Positions 14,341 through 29,300 are shown, counted from the stretch's first letter. The stretch: DNA of 64,000 nt from Vanilla planifolia (GCA_023846275.1 JAIUJO010000289.1:124001-188000), one strand, 5' to 3'. Notes: generated by a model not told the origin, from the sequence alone. A program made the numbers and translations.

Positions 14341-17300
14341 ATATTTCCTTATAAGATTAATAATTAATTCTTGCTATTCTTCCTTCGTGTCTCTCAAATA
14401 TTATTGTCTTTCTGTCTCTATCTGTATCACTTGGTCCATAACTTTTTCTCTCACAACATATTTCATCCTCTCTTTCATATTCTTTATCAAAGCCTTTATG
14501 AACTTTTTTCATAACTGTCTCTCTTTCTTTCTAAGTCTTCTCTTTCTTAAGCTTTTCTTTTTTCTATTACTTCTTTCTCTCTTCTTATCCTCTTTATCAC
14601 TCGATTAGTGTGTCTCTTTTTGAAATTATTTCTATTCATTTCTCTCTATTCGTCTTTCTCTTCTTTTAATTCTAAGTTTTTTCTACCTCTTTATCTTTTT
14701 TCTCTTTTTGTCAATAAATAAAAATCTCTATCAGTATGTCACTTTCTCTCTACAACACATTTATCTCTCACATCCCTTTCTCTTTATATCTCATCTTAAG
14801 TTAGATATATTCACTTAATATCTCTATCTTATATATCACCTTCTGTAGCCTAAAATTTTTTGTCTTATTATAACAACAAATTTTTTATCTCATTCACACA
14901 ACTTATAACACTTTTTTTTATCTCATTCACACAACTTATAACACTTTTTTGAGTTGTAACTTCTCTACATAACTTTGTACTACCTCCCTCATAATTTTCT
15001 CATAAATCTATCTTTTTTATCTCTTCCTTAATCTCATGTATCTATCTCTCTTTTACTCATCATTTTCTCACCCATCACTCTCCTAAAACTCTCACTTCCA
15101 TCACTTTTCTTCATTAAGTTGTTCATTTTTTCACTAGATTCAATATCTTTTTCACTCTGACTATTTTCTCTTCCGTATCACACTATGATTTCATTGTCTT
15201 TTTTCAATCTCTCTGTCATCATCCAATTAGCCCTCTACCAACTCAAACACTCTCTCTTATGAATATCAATTTTGCTCTCACTCACTCTTCTTATTTTCAT
15301 TCTATCATTCTTCTCTTTATTTTCCATCAATCATAGTTATGACTTTCTCTTCTCACTCTTCTTTATCTTGCACTTTGTCTTTCTTTATCTCTCACTACAT
15401 CCACATTCTGTTCTCCTTTTATTCATTATTTCCTTCTTCCTCTTCTCCCTTCCTACAACTTACTTTTTCTATCCACAAATTATCTACATTTTAGAATCTT
15501 TTTCAATCTTTTCACGATTATTTGATCTTCAACTTTGCTGATGACTTTCTCACCATGTCTATCTTGTCTCTCTTATACTTATTTGATCTATCATTATGCC
15601 TATTTAGTATTTTTTTTCTTCTCTCACTTCTCTTAACCACACTTTCTTCTCTCTTCACTCTCAAATTAATTCTCCATATCTTTTTGTCCTTTACACTCTT
15701 ACACATGCAATCTCTCTTTTCACTTTTGCTCTTCACTCTTTATTTTGCATTTATTACCCTTTGTCTCTATAAAACTCAACTTTATTATTTCACTTGTATT
15801 CTCATTTCAGCTCTTCAAGAATCACTTGTCTCTATTTGTTTCTCTTTTCTCTTTTAGAATCTATCTTTATCACTATTAATCTTAGCCACTTAATTTCCCT
15901 CTCTTCCTTCTTCTCTCTATACCTTTCCCTCTTTTTTTCTCTCCCCTTATAACTCTCCTCACCGTTCTTTCCTTCTTCAACATCTTCCTTCTTAATACTT
16001 CTAAGGCACTTTCTAGTTTTAATTATCTCTTCCATTCTTAGTACTCAATCACAAAATTTTTCCATTTTTTTATTTCATTAAACTCTCTTTCACATCATTC
16101 ACTCCCACTTGTTCTCCTTTTTTCTTCTCTTCCTTATCATTATTCATTGAGGGATTTGTCCTTTGTTTTTCTATTTTTATCTCTTTATCTTTCTCTATCT
16201 ATATCCCAATCTATATTTTTTATTTCTTATTTATCTGTTTGTTTCCTTCACTCTCTTATCTTTTTTCTTTCTTGTTCTTTATATCTTTATATTTGTGCAT
16301 CTATATCTATAAATATAGTTTTTCTCACCCTTTTCTTTTATTTCTTTTCACTCTATCTTTCATTTCATTTTTCTCTCTCTTATTTCTCACTTCTCTCTAT
16401 TTTTTCTCTTATTTTGCACTCCATTTCTCTTTTCAAGTCCCTATGACTTAATATCTCTTTATCTATTCCTCAATTTGTTTCTTCTCATTTTGTCTATGTA
16501 TCTAGTCTCTATTTATTGTATTCTTTCTCATAGTCTTTATCATCTTTCTCCATTATCGCTCTTCTTTCTTGCTCTACTTTCTTTTTACATTATTCATCAT
16601 TTTTTATCTTTCTCTCTACTTATACTTCTTTACTCATCAAATTTTTAATGTTTGCATGTCTCATAATCTTTATCTCTACCTTTTATTATATATTCTATAC
16701 TTTGCTTCTCTCTCTATATTTATTAACTTTTTTACCTCTTTGTCATTATGTATTAGTCTAATTCTTTCTCTTTGACTTTCTCTTGATGACTTTTCACTCT
16801 CCCTAACCACACCTCTTTATATATCACCTTAACCACCCTCTCATTCACTCATTCATTCCCAATTCGCTATCTCCTTAAATTATCTTCCAGTTTATACTTC
16901 TATTACTTCTCTCTTTAATATCATCAATCCCATTCTTGTTATCTCTTGCTCCTCATCTCTCTTGAAGTTCTTTATCCATCATTCTTCTATTTCCCTAAAA
17001 ATTTCTATCAACTCGTTTTCATACTCTTCTCTCTTTCTCTCTCTTCTCGACCTCTCTTATTATCATGCTTGTATTTTTTATCATTTGTCCCTAATTTCTC
17101 TCATCCCTCATCTCTTCTTTTATATTTTTCATATGCTCTCCATTGCCTTTATCTCCTTATCTCTCTAGTTTTTTTTCTTTCTATATTCTTATATATTTAT
17201 TTCTCTTTTATTGTCCAACTATCTCTCAATGTCATTTCTCTCTCATACTATCTCTTTTCACCACTCTATCTTGCCTTTTAACTCTCTCTATTTGATTTTT

Positions 17301-19189
17301 ATCATATATCTCACTTCTACATCTCCTTATCTTCTCTATCTTCTATATATTATTTTATCTTGTTTCTCATCACTCATCAAACATTTTGCTTCTCTTTCTT
17401 ATAACTTCATAATCTCTTCATGTCTCTACCATTAAATACATTCTTTCACATAACGAATCTCTTTTTAAGTTGCTCTCTATTCAACTATCACTCAAACTCA
17501 TTCTTACTTTCTTCATTTCACATCTCTTTCTCTCCTGCTCAAAATCTGTATATCTCTTTTACTAGCTACACTTCTTTTTTATCTTGCTAACTCTCTTTTT
17601 TTTCTTCCATCTCTAACTTTCTCTATTCCATTTCCCCTCTCATTCTTACTCCATTGTGATCTCCCTTAAACTTTTCTTCTTCCTAACTCTCCTTTCTTTT
17701 CTCTTTGACTCTCTCCATTAACTCTTTTGTATCACTTTCATTTCCCCTCTCACACATTATCTTCTCTTTATATCTAACTCAAATTTGTATATCATTTATA
17801 TCAAACTCTTTATTTATCTTAATTTTCAATAATTTTTCCTTTATTTTTGCTTTATAGTACACTCCTTTCAATCTCCCTTATATCTTACTCCCTCACAAGC
17901 ACTCTCCTTCTCCATTTCTCTTTATCTAGGTCTCTTAATCAATTTTATCTCAACTCACTTTGTCTTCCCTTATATCCACGTTATCACACCACCAGCTAAC
18001 CATATAAGTGATGACTCCTCCCTTATTCCTTCTCTAACATCTATTACTCTCTCTTTCTTACTCTATCTCTCTCCCTCACTAACTTTCTCTCAATCTTTTC
18101 TTTTTATTTCTTTTTTGCTCTCTTTCTCTCCCATCTTCTTATAATAATATCTTTTTATTTCTCACTCACTCATTCTCTCTCTCACACTCTGTCATGTACT
18201 CTCTCCCATGAAATTTATCTCCTACTATTATTTATCACTTTCCTCTCAACATTCTCCATTTCTATTTAACCATAAATATTACAAGTAAACATTTTCTTTC
18301 TATTAATTTATCTATAAACCTCTCTTCTACATCTTCTAATTCAATCTACATTATTTACTACTCTATATCATACTCTATCTATTTTGTTTGTTTTACTTCT
18401 CTCTATTCAAACTCTTTCTCATTATTTTTCTCTTTAACCACTACCAGACATTTTTCTCTCTCCACTTTCTTTCTTATTCTATTTTATTCTCCATATTTTT
18501 TCTTTTTAAATCTTTCTTTACATATTTTCTCTCTCCCTTTATCCACTATATCTTTCCAATCACTTTCCTTCCGCATCCCTCAATTTTTTTTTTCAACCAT
18601 CATATAGCTTTAGATATCTTTTATCTCCATCATTTTGTCTCTCTTTAATTTCCCTTTCCAACGCACTACCTACTGTCTTCTCTTTATCATACTTAATTTC
18701 ATACTCTCTTCTTTTCTATATCTTATTGACATGTTGTATTTAAATCTATTCACTCTCATCTAACTCTCTCTTCCCTTGTCTCCTCTTTAATTTACAATCT
18801 TATTCTACCAATTGATGCTTCCTACCACTCTTTTCCATTACCCTCACTCTCAATTATTATCTCTTTCTCATTCTGCTTCACTCCCTCACTCACTTTCTCT
18901 CTCATCACTCTTTTGTTTTTTTTCTCTTTTCCTTTTAGCTCTTTAGATATCAATCTCTTCTTTCTCTTTTGCTTATTCTCTATTTCTAACTTTATCAAGC
19001 ATTCACTCTCTTACTATCTATTTGTCACTATTATTTCCCTCTTTGCTCTTTGTCTTCTCTACTTCTATTCATCTATATATATTTATTTTTTCTTTGTTTC
19101 TCACCTCTCCTACCTTACATTTTTATCTCTTTCTCTTGCTTCCATTTCTTTTCATGAATTATGTCTTTCTTCAGCAACTTATTTTATAA
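14341..19189 (+). repeat. CT-rich block of satellite unit 3
   Basis: The longest CT block, about 4.85 kb. It opens with the same AT/CT transition as units 1, 2 and 4 and has the full set of ordered landmarks: TCTCTACATAACTTTG near 14,960, ATGTTTGCATGTCTC near 16,648, TGATGACTCCTCCC near 18,009 and TTGATGCTTCCTACC near 18,811. The segment GTCTAATTCTTTCTCTTTGA near 16,752 is what the purine-rich block at 31.6-32.1 kb matches on its other strand. A fresh 33-bp tandem duplication lies inside. No coding sequence is supported. Confidence 0.8.
14887..14950 (+). repeat. 33-bp direct tandem duplication
   Basis: ATCTCATTCACACAACTTAT starts at 14,887 and again at 14,920, each copy continuing into AACACTTTTTT. 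The two copies are essentially identical, while the surrounding satellite is strongly diverged between units, so this duplication is recent compared with the array. Units 0 and 1 lack it at the matching place. Confidence 0.9.
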
Positions 19190-21045
19190 GATAATTTAAA
19201 AAATAAAGTTAAAAATGTGATATGGATCAAAATAAGAATAATAAGATAAATAAATTATGAGTAGCAAAATAAAGTATAGAAATTATTATTTATTATTCTA
19301 TTAAAATTTATAATTCATTTAAAATTATTATTAGTTATTAAAATGAATTGTAGTTTAGAAGAAAACATCTAAAAATTATATTTTTCTAGTTTAATTAATT
19401 TACTTATAAATGAAATAGATATAATAAATCTATTTAGAATAAAATAATTGCTTTATATTAAATAATATCTATCATATTATAATTATCATGAATAGTAAAC
19501 TTTATTACATTATTTTTTATATTTTAAGTTTTTATAAAAACATTAATGTTTTACAATAATTACAGCATCACATATACTAATTATTTTTATATTATTAACA
19601 ATAATTACTATTTAAATTATTAATGTTATCAACACAAAAATGTACATATTGTATTATGAATTAAAAAATGAAATTCTTCAAAGATAATAAAAAATATTTT
19701 TATAATCATCAATATTATTAACAATTTAAAAATTTTATATTCATTCTTATTAATTATAAATATTCTTATTCATCATCACTTTGTTGGTTTTCATTTTCTT
19801 CTACCTCATTTATTTCTTCTAACTCTTTTTATTATCTTATTTACACATGAAATATTTCATATTTAATTTTATTCTTTTCTTATTTTCTTCATTTATTCTA
19901 ATTTTTATTTATTTATTATTCTCTTCTTCACATTCATTTTTTATTCTTCATTTTCTTATTCTTCTTCCTATCAATCATCATTTTATAATTACCCTATCAA
20001 TGTTTCTTAATTATATTATTCTTTTTAAGAATATATAGAAACTAAAAAGTGAAAAAGAAAGTTATTTTAATTATTTTTATCGCATTTGGAAAAAATCATA
20101 TTTTTTTTTTAATTATAATTTATAATTAATTTTATTTATAAAAATATGGTTTTATTTTACCATTATTGACAATAAGATAAAAGTAAGTTACAATTTTACT
20201 CCTTTCTTTGTTAATCTTCCTTTTATAAGTTGTTCTAATTCATTTTTCTCAATTTGTATTGTAATATTCTTTTCTAAAATTGGACAAAAAAGAAGAAAAA
20301 AATATTTTTGTTATTTTTTAAATATCATTTAAAACTATTTATTATTTTTAGTGTAATATAATAATTAATAACTATTTTTTTCTTCTTTACTATTACTAAT
20401 AAATAAATTTTATAATTTCAATATTCATTTATAAGATTATGAATAAAGTGAGTATTATTTCATTCTTAGTAATTATAAAGTTTTTTCCTCAACATAGATT
20501 TAAGCATAATAATATAACAATAATAAATTTTTACATTTGTAATATTAGTTTTTGTTATGTAAGAAGATTAGAGTTATAATTAACATGAGAGTAACTTTTC
20601 AATAGTTAAATGATTGTTAGAGTAATTTTTGTTAGTTATGGTCAATACTATTAGTAGTAATTATTATGTCTAATTTTTAATAGTTATTCAAAATAATTAA
20701 TTATACTTGATAAGAAATATAATAATTAAGTGTTAGCAATTTAAATATGTAGGAAATTATTTAAGAACCAAAAAATTATTAAATTTTAAAATTAGTTATG
20801 CTAATAAATATCACTTTAATAATTAGAAATGAATGGTAATTTAACTAACTTATCTTTAAATGTTAAGAATATTTAATTATAACTTTTTTTCTTATTTAGA
20901 ATTAATCTTGACATAATTAGAATTAATAAATATTATTTTAGAAGATTATAATGATAAATAGCAATTAAAAAATAAATTTATAATTTTAAAGAATTTTTAA
21001 AAATTACTATTCATGATACTATTTTTTATATTTCCTTTTCAAAAT
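19190..21045 (+). repeat. AT-rich block of satellite unit 3
   Basis: About 1.85 kb of AT-rich sequence, the most complete AT block. Landmarks are CACATGAAATATTTCATATT near 19,845, CTATCAATCATCATTTTAT near 19,968, AAGAATATATAGAAACTAA near 20,026 and AAGAAGATTAGAGTTATAAT near 20,560. All recur in order in one or more other units. No gene or RNA is seen. Confidence 0.75.
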
Positions 21046-22959
21046 AATGTTTACTTATAGGATTAATAATTAATTCTTCATATTCCTCTTTTCAACATTA
21101 CTTTCCCTTTCTCTCTTTATCTGTATCCCTTTATCATTAATTTTTTCTCTCACAAAATATTTGGGCCTCTCACCTTCACATTCTTTATTTTAGCTTGTAT
21201 CATCTTTTTTTTTGAAATAGTCTCTTTCTTTCATGATCTTCTCCTTGTTAAGTTGTTCTTTTTTCTATTACATCTCCCTCTCTTTTTGTTTTTTCTCATT
21301 CAATTAGTGTGTCTCTTTTTAAAATAATTTCTTTGTATTGCTCTCCTCCTTTTTTCTCTCTTAATCTTAATGTTTGACTCCCTTTTTATTTTTCTTCTAT
21401 TTCTTTCTCTAAATAGAAATCTCTAAAAATGTATTTCTTTGTCTCTATGACTAATCAATCTCTCTCACCTAGACTTCTCTTTATATCTTCTTTTAAGCTA
21501 CATATCATTTACTCATTTTCTCTCTTTTATGTATCACCTTGTCTACTTTGTAATTTTTTCCCTACCTTATTATATCTCCTTTTTATCTTGTTCTCACTGT
21601 CTATAGCTCTTTTTATCTCTTTCTCTCATAATTTTCTAAACCATCTTACTTATCACCTTCGCACTTTCCTCACTTTTCTTTATTACCTTATGGATTCTTG
21701 CACTTGCTTTTTTATCTTTGTCATTATCACTATTTTCTCCATCTCTATCACACTAACTTTGTTGTCTCATTTTATTGATCTCATCAACATTGTCACAGTA
21801 TCACTTGACCCTCTCAAGAACATTCTCTTGTCTATCTCTCTTTTGCTGTCACTCACTCTTCATGCTTTCACCCTATCATTCTTCTCACTCTCATCAATCA
21901 CTTATTGCTGTCTTTCTCTTCCCACTCTTTATTTTCCTCTATCTCTTATAATCTCTCAGAACCTCCTTAATCTATTCATCTTCTCTTTGCCTCATTCCCT
22001 CGCCCTTTTCTTCCTTCTTATAACTACTATTTATCTCTCCACCTTATCACTTGTGGAATCTTTGTCCTTCTTTCCCATTATTTGTTTTCCATTAAGTTAA
22101 TGCCATACACTCCTTGTCTATCTCCTCTCTCAGCAACTTATGTGATCTCTCACTTAACCTCTTTGTATTTTCTCTTCTCTCACTTCTCTTACGTCCTCTT
22201 TCTTCTCTTTTAACTTTAAAATTCATGCCCTTTGCTTTTTTGTCTCTTGCTCTCTCACTTTTCATTCTCTCCTTTCACATCTTACCCTCACTAATTATTG
22301 TGTATTTCTCCCCCTTTGTTTCTATAAATCTCACTTTTATTCTTTCACTTACATTCTCCCTTTTCTTCTCATCCATCATCTGTATCTCTATTTCTTTATT
22401 TTTCCCTCTAAGAATTTATCTCTATATATCTTAGTCTCAGCCTTTTAATCTACTTCTTTTCCTTTTTCTCATTCTCTTCACTATTTTTTTCTCTCCTCTT
22501 TCTATCACTTCTAGCTTATGTTTCCTTCTTCCTGATCTTTTTTCTCATTCCCTATAAGTCACTTTCTCATTCTATTTCTCTCTTCTTTTCTCATTGCTCA
22601 ATCTCTAAAGTTTTCCATTTTTGCTTTTGTTTATTACTTTAAACTCTCTACATTGTTCACACTTGTTCCCTTTTTTCTCCTCTTCATTATCATTGTTCCT
22701 CTAGGTTTTTTTGCTTTCCCTTTTTATTTTTATCTGTTTACCTTTCTCCATTTGTCTCCTAATCAACTTTTTTTCCATTTCCTGTTTATCTCTTTATATT
22801 CCTTCTCCCTCTTCTCTCACTTCCTTTATTTTACTTTATATCTCTTTTGTTGTGTGTAATTCTTTATAAATTTTTAATTTTCACCCTTTTCATTTATCTC
22901 TTTTTTCTCTATTTTCTATCTCATTTTTTTTCTTATTTGCCACTTCTCCTTATTCTATT

Positions 22960-22991
<32 letters not shown>

Positions 22992-24714
22992 CTTTTAGAC
23001 CTCCTTTCTCTCTTGAAGTTCATTTAACATAATACCTCTTTATCTCACCCTAACATTTGCACCTTTTCTTTTTGTCTCAAAGTATTTAGTCTCTCTTTAT
23101 CATATTCGTTGTCATAGTGTTTAACTTCTCTCTCTATTATCACTCTTCTTTCTTATAGTTCTATCTGTTTACCTTGTTCATCATTTTCTTTTTATCTATC
23201 TACATATACTTCTTTACTCATTAATTTTTTATGTTAAGGTGTCTCTTTAATCTATATCTCTACCTTTTATTATATATTCTACACTTTTCTTTTCTCTCCA
23301 TATTTATTTATCTCTTTACCTTTTTCGTCTCTTTGTATTAGTCAAATTCTTTATCTTTTACTTTTGTTCTCTTCATAACTCTTCACTCTCCTCGACTTCA
23401 CCTCTTTCTATATCATATTAACCTCCTTTTGATTCATTCATTCTATCTTATTCTATTATCTACCAATATTTTCTATTGATTTTTACACCCATTGCTCTTC
23501 TCTTTAATATCATCAATCTTATTCATACTACCTCTAGCTCTCTATCTCTCTTCATCCTCTATATCCATCATTCCTTTATCTCTCTAATACTTTTATTCAA
23601 CCCTTTATTACTCTTTTCTCTCCTCTTTCTTCTCTTTATTTTTTATCTCTCTATCTCTCTCTGTGTTCTTCTTTAGTTATTTTCCTTCTGTTGTCCAACT
23701 ATCTTTCAATTTCTTTTCTCTATCACTCTCTCTTTTCACCACTCTATCTCACCCTTTTCACTCTCTATTTACTCTTTGTTATATATCTCACATTTCCATT
23801 TCCTTACCTTCTCTCCCATCTATATATTGCTCTATTTTATTTTTTCATCACTCATCCATCGCTTTGCCTCTCTTTCTTATACCTTCATAATCACTTAACG
23901 TATCATTCTTTAAATGCCCTCTTTCCTATAAGGAATATCTTCCTAACTTTCTCTTTATTTTACAATCACTCAACCTCTTTCTTGCTTTCTTTATTTCACA
24001 CATCTCTCTTCCCCTCTTTGTCTCTCTTCATCTATTTTACTAGTCTCAGTTCTCTTCTATCATGCTCACTCTCTTTATTCTACTTTCTTGCATCTCTAAT
24101 CCTCTCTTATCTATTACCACTCTCTTTCTTAGTTTATTCTATTCTCCATTGAACTTTTCTCTTTCTTAACTATGTTGTTTTTTTCACTTTCTCTTTCTAC
24201 TAACTCTTTTATATCTCTTTCTTTTCCCATCACTCACATTATCTTCTCTCTATATCTAAATAATTTTTATCTTATTTATATCAAACTCTTTATCTACCTC
24301 AATGTTCCATCATTTTTGTCTCTTTTTTTCTTTACAATATCTCTCTTTTATCTTACTCTCTCCAAAACTCTCTCCTTCTCCATTTCCCTTTGTCAAAGTC
24401 TTTTAACCAATTGTATCTCAACTGATTTCCTCTTCTCATATCTCCACATTATCACTTCATCAACTAATCTATTATATGATGCTTCCTCACTTATTCCTTC
24501 TCTAATAGTCTATAATAATCTCTTTCTTGCTTTGTCATACTCATTCGCCCTCTTTCTCTCTATCTCTACTCTATTTCTTTTTCTCTCTCTTAAACTACCA
24601 TCTCCATATACTAATCACTTCGATCTTTCTCTCCTACTCATTTACAATTTATCTCATATTATTTTTTTTCTTTTTTTCTTAGCATTCCATATTTCAATTT
24701 ATTTATAAATATTT
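21046..24714 (+). repeat. CT-rich block of satellite unit 4
   Basis: It starts with the shared transition (ACAAAATATTTGGG near 21,151) and carries the landmarks TTTTATGTTAAGGTGTCTC near 23,228 and ATGATGCTTCCTCAC near 24,476. The last ~0.75 kb, with the second TTGATG segment of units 0, 1 and 3, is missing: the AT block follows about 240 bp after the first segment. This accounts for part of the shorter unit length (about 5.3 kb). A 223-residue open frame at 21,429-22,100 is Leu/Ser/Phe/Ile-rich throughout, with no start-site signal, and is taken as compositional. Confidence 0.78.
22964..22991 (+). repeat. Pure (CT)14 microsatellite
   Basis: An uninterrupted run of CT dinucleotides, the longest pure CT run I saw in the satellite. 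The rest of the CT blocks is interrupted, so this is a local recent expansion. Confidence 0.9.
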
Positions 24715-26305
24715 CATATAAATGTATTTTGTCACCAGTTTCATTTTCTACATCTTATTTATTTTTACCTTTGTTATTTTTAGTGATAATTTAAATGTTT
24801 ATCTTCAAAATACTATTTGAAAAGAAAATAAAAAAGAATAAGAAACATGACATGAATGAAAAGAAGTTAGTGTGACTAACAAATTAAATGTAGTAAATTA
24901 AAGAATAAAAATTATTATATAAAAATTGGAAAATTTTTAATAAGTTTTAAAAGTTATCAAAGTAACTTTTAAATACGAAGAACAATTATAAATTATGCTT
25001 TGTATCTAAATAGATATTAGTAATGAATTGAAATAGATAAAACATTTTTGGAATAAAATATTTACATTATATTATTAAAAAGTAAATTTTTATCTATTTA
25101 GATGCAATTAATAATTAAAAAGTAATTTTTTTATTATTCTTCTTATCAATCATCATTTTATATTATTCCTTTACCATAGTTTTTCTATTTTAATTACATT
25201 GTTCATTAAAACAATACATAAAAAAATAAGGGAAAAAGAAACTATTTATAATTAATTTTAATATATTTTATAAAAAAATTTAAATATTACTATTTTAATT
25301 GAATAAGTAATTATATAAGTTTGTGTAATATTTTTCTTAATTAGTAATTGCTAACAATAAGATAATAGAAAGATATTAAATTATTCTTTTTTAAGCTTAT
25401 ATTTATAATGAATTCTCATTTGGTTTTCTTAACGTTTGTCATCATATTCATTTTAGAATTCGAAAACAAAAGGAAAACAAAATAAATTTATTTTTTATTT
25501 AATATCTTGCTGACAAAAACATTCTTATTAATATTATTATAATTTAATAATCAATTAGCTTTTTTATTTTGATGTTCTATACATTATACTTAAGAATTAA
25601 TTTTTATAATTATTTGGTACAACTAAAAGATTGATCAAGAAATAGAGTAATTATCGTTATATTTTTTGTAATTATAAATTATTCTTCTTAAAAGGAATTT
25701 ATCATAAAAATAATAATTACAGTAATTTTATATGTTATTTATATAAATAGGTTATAATTATAATTAACATGAGAATAAAAGTTTTATTATTAAAATTTGG
25801 CCAACTAATCAATGGTATGAAAAATAGTTATTCTATTCCACATTACTTGAATAATAATTAATTATTTTTTTAGAAAATTAATAATAATTAAAAAAATATT
25901 ATATGAATAAGTAATAATGATTGAAGAGACAAACATTATCAAATTTAAATATTAATTTTCCTATGAATTTTTGCATTGTGTGTTTATAATTAATACTAAT
26001 TTTATAACATTATGTACAGTAACAATAATTGAAATTTAATAAGCATAATTAGATATAATTTTAAGAGGATTTCAAAAGGAAATAAAAAAAAATTATAGGA
26101 ATTAAAAACATTATTATTAATAATTAGTAAAAAAATATTCTAATGCATTGTAACTGTAATTAATAAGTGCTACCATTATTAAGAAATTTTTATATAAAAG
26201 TTATTATTATGAAAATAATAATTTTTTCCAATAATAATTGATAACTTCATATAATTTTAATAATTATTATTAAAAAACTAATTTTTATATTTTCTTCTCA
26301 CAATA
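24715..26305 (+). repeat. AT-rich block of satellite unit 4
   Basis: AT-rich, collinear with the other AT blocks but with an internal gap. Near 25,115 the sequence jumps from the early part of the block straight to TTATCAATCATCATTTTAT, missing the stretch that carries the CATGAAATATTTCATATTT landmark in units 0, 2 and 3. It ends with TATAGGATTATTAAT before the next CT block. No gene is seen. Confidence 0.72.
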
Positions 26306-29300
26306 ATGTTAAATTATAGGATTATTAATTTATTATTCATGTTCATCTTTATTTCAACTCTCTCAATCATTAATCTTTCTTTGTCACTCTATCTGTAAGG
26401 TCATATCAGTTTTCATGTTTCCTTCTATTTCGTGCTCATAAAACATTTGGGCCATTCCTTATCACATCCTTCATCCTAGTCACTGTCTTCTTTTACCAAC
26501 AATTCTCTCCCTTTTCGCTTGGTCTTCTCCTTCTATCATTTGTTCTTTCCTTCTATATTTCTTCTTTTTCTCTTCTTTGCCACTTATGATTTGATGTGTC
26601 ACTTTTTAAAACTATCTTTTTCCATTAGTTTCTCTCTATCTTCCTCTTTCTCTCTTACTTAATCTTTCAATTTTTTTACAACTTTATCATTTTTTCCTTG
26701 TCTCTCCAAATAACAAGCTCTATAAATGTCTCTCTTCCTCTCCATTACTAATCAATCTTTCACACCTCCCTATGTCTTCCTTTCTCCTCTTTAACAAGAT
26801 ATAACTCACTTAGTCTCTCTCTAATTTATGTCACTTTCCCTTCATTGTTACTATTTTCCTCTTTTCTTATATCTCTCTTTTTTTTATCTCTCATTATCTC
26901 TTGATCTCTTTCGTGTTGTCTTCTCTCTACAACTTTGCATTATCTCTCTAACACTTTAAATCTCATTTTTTACATTTCTTCTTTCTTAATCGCTTCTCCC
27001 ACTTTCACTTTCACTCTATATTTTCTCTCTCATCTCCCACATCACTTTCTGAAGTTCCAAACTTTAAATTGTTATCATTTGCATGCTCTTAGTTGCCTTT
27101 GGTTACTTCTATCTTTATCTATTTGTTTCCCTCTCATCACATTATGACCTTTTTTCTCTCTTTATTTATCTCTTTATTATTGTCCCAATATTTCTCTTTC
27201 CTCTCTAACACTCTCTATAGTCCATGATTATTTTACGATCACTCACTCTTCTTATTTTCACTCTATTATTCATCCCTCTCTTATCTATCAATCATAATAA
27301 TATCGGTCTTCCCTCTTTTCTTTATCTTTATTTATATCCTTCTTTTTCTCTCACGAACTCATTGTTCTCTCCTCTTTTGCATCATTTCCCCTCCCTCTTC
27401 TTCAATCCCATAACTCTTATCTATCACCACCTTCTCTCTCTTGGAATCTCTCTCCCTCTTTCCCACTATTCGTATCGTTCACTTTATCACTCCTCTTATT
27501 TTGTCTTGTTCTTTTCTCTATCACCCATTTTATCTCTCAAATTGTTTATCTTTCTATTTTAACTTCTTTTTCTTTAATTACCATCTCTATCCTCTCTTTT
27601 CTTTCTTCACATGCTAATTGACTTCCCTCACTTGTTGTCTTTTGCTTTCTCACTCTTCCATTCTCTCCCCTTACTCCAAATTATTTTCTCTTTATTACGT
27701 ATTTCTCTAATTTGTCTCAATAAATCTCACTTTCTTTCTTTCAATCGTATTCTCTTTTTAACTAAAATTTGGTCTCTTCTCTCTCTTCATCCTCTAAAAA
27801 AGTATCTCACAATTTATCTCTCCCACTCTTATTTAATTCTTAATATTTATTACTTAATGATAATAATTATTAGTTGTCATTCTTTTTCTTTTAATAATTT
27901 TGTTCATATTTACAACAATATGTTTATCGTAGAAATTATTTTTTCTCATAACTTTTTTGTTTCTCTCCAACTCAACCTCTTAATTCTCTTTTTCCTTTTA
28001 TTTATTATCTCTCTTTCTCTTTTCTCTATCCTCCTTATTCCTTCTCTCTCTTTTCTCCTTATCTTTCTTGTCAATCTCTTTAAGGTGCTTTCTCAATCTA
28101 TTTCTCCCTTTCTTCCTGAATCCTTTATCATAATAATCTTACAAAATCTCTTTCATTCGATTTTGTTGAACTCTCTTATGGACTCCTCTCTCTCTCTCTC
28201 ATGTTCCCTTTGTATTCTCTTCTTTATCCTTCTTCCTATGGTTGATTGCCTTCTATTTCATTTTCTCTTTTTATCTCTCTTTATCATTCCCCACTTTTTT
28301 ACCAATTTATATTTTCTTGTAGTTTTTCTTTATTTTTTATTTTTTTTCTATCTCCCATTTCCTCCACTTCTTTCTTACACTTTATATCTATCTCGTTGTA
28401 TATTTACCTCTTTCATCATATATTTTCATTCCCTTTTCCTTTGTCTCTTCTCTACCTTCTCTCTATCTTCTATCTTATATCCCTATCTCATTCATTCTCT
28501 CTCTTATTATCACTTCTCCCCATTTTTTAACTCTCTTGTTTCGCTCTTTTACTCTCTCAGTCTCTAAAAATTGGTATTTCTATATCACATTCTTTATCAT
28601 AATGTTTATCTTCTATCTCCTTCTATTATCTCTCTTGTTTCTTTCTCTTCTATTCCTTTCCCTTCTTTTTTTTTCTTTTTATCGCTCCTCTTATACTTCT
28701 CAACAACTTACATTATTTATGTTTGTAATTCTCTTTCTATCTTTATCTCTATCCATTGTGTTATATGTTGCACTTTACTTTTCCCTGTGTTTGTTTCCCT
28801 TTCTCCTTTTTGTTTTTCATTATTTAAGTTCTTTATCATTTTCTTTTTTTCTCTTGATGAATTTTTACACTCCTTTACTCCTTACCTTATTCTCTCTCAT
28901 TTAAACCTCCTTTTCATTCACACATTATTTCTTATTTTGATATATATCCCTCTAATCTCTATCAATTTATCCTCTCTTTTCTTTACTCTATAATTTTATT
29001 TATCTCATTCATATTATCTCAAGCTCTCCATTTCTCTTTACCATCTCTAGCCATCATTCTTTTATTTCCATCATAAATTCTCAAAGCACTTTACCACTTT
29101 CTTCTCCTTTCCTTTCTCTATTTATTCTTTTATCATTATTATCTATCCTATCATTTTTCACACTTCTCTCTTCCCTCTATCTTGTCCATTACATCTTTTA
29201 TATGCTCTTTATTGATTCTCTCCTTGCATCCTTATTGTTTTCATTTTTTATATCTCTCTCTATGTCCCCCTTTGCTTATTTCTCATTTTCATTATAACAT

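Noticed and set aside
14387-15060. Possible CRISPR-like or short regularly spaced repeats suggested by the duplicated 33-bp word
   Set aside because: Only two adjacent copies with no spacer between them, in a plant satellite. This is a plain tandem duplication.
21429-22100. 223-residue open frame in satellite unit 4
   Set aside because: Same low-complexity composition as all other frames in the CT blocks and not conserved between units. No splice, promoter or domain evidence.
27611-28567. Longest open frame, 318 residues, with a hydrophobic membrane-like profile
   Set aside because: It lies in CT-rich satellite, is almost only Leu, Ser, Phe, Ile and Tyr, and has no recognisable domain. The matching parts of other satellite units do not keep the frame. 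CT-rich DNA lacks stop codons, so such frames are expected by chance.
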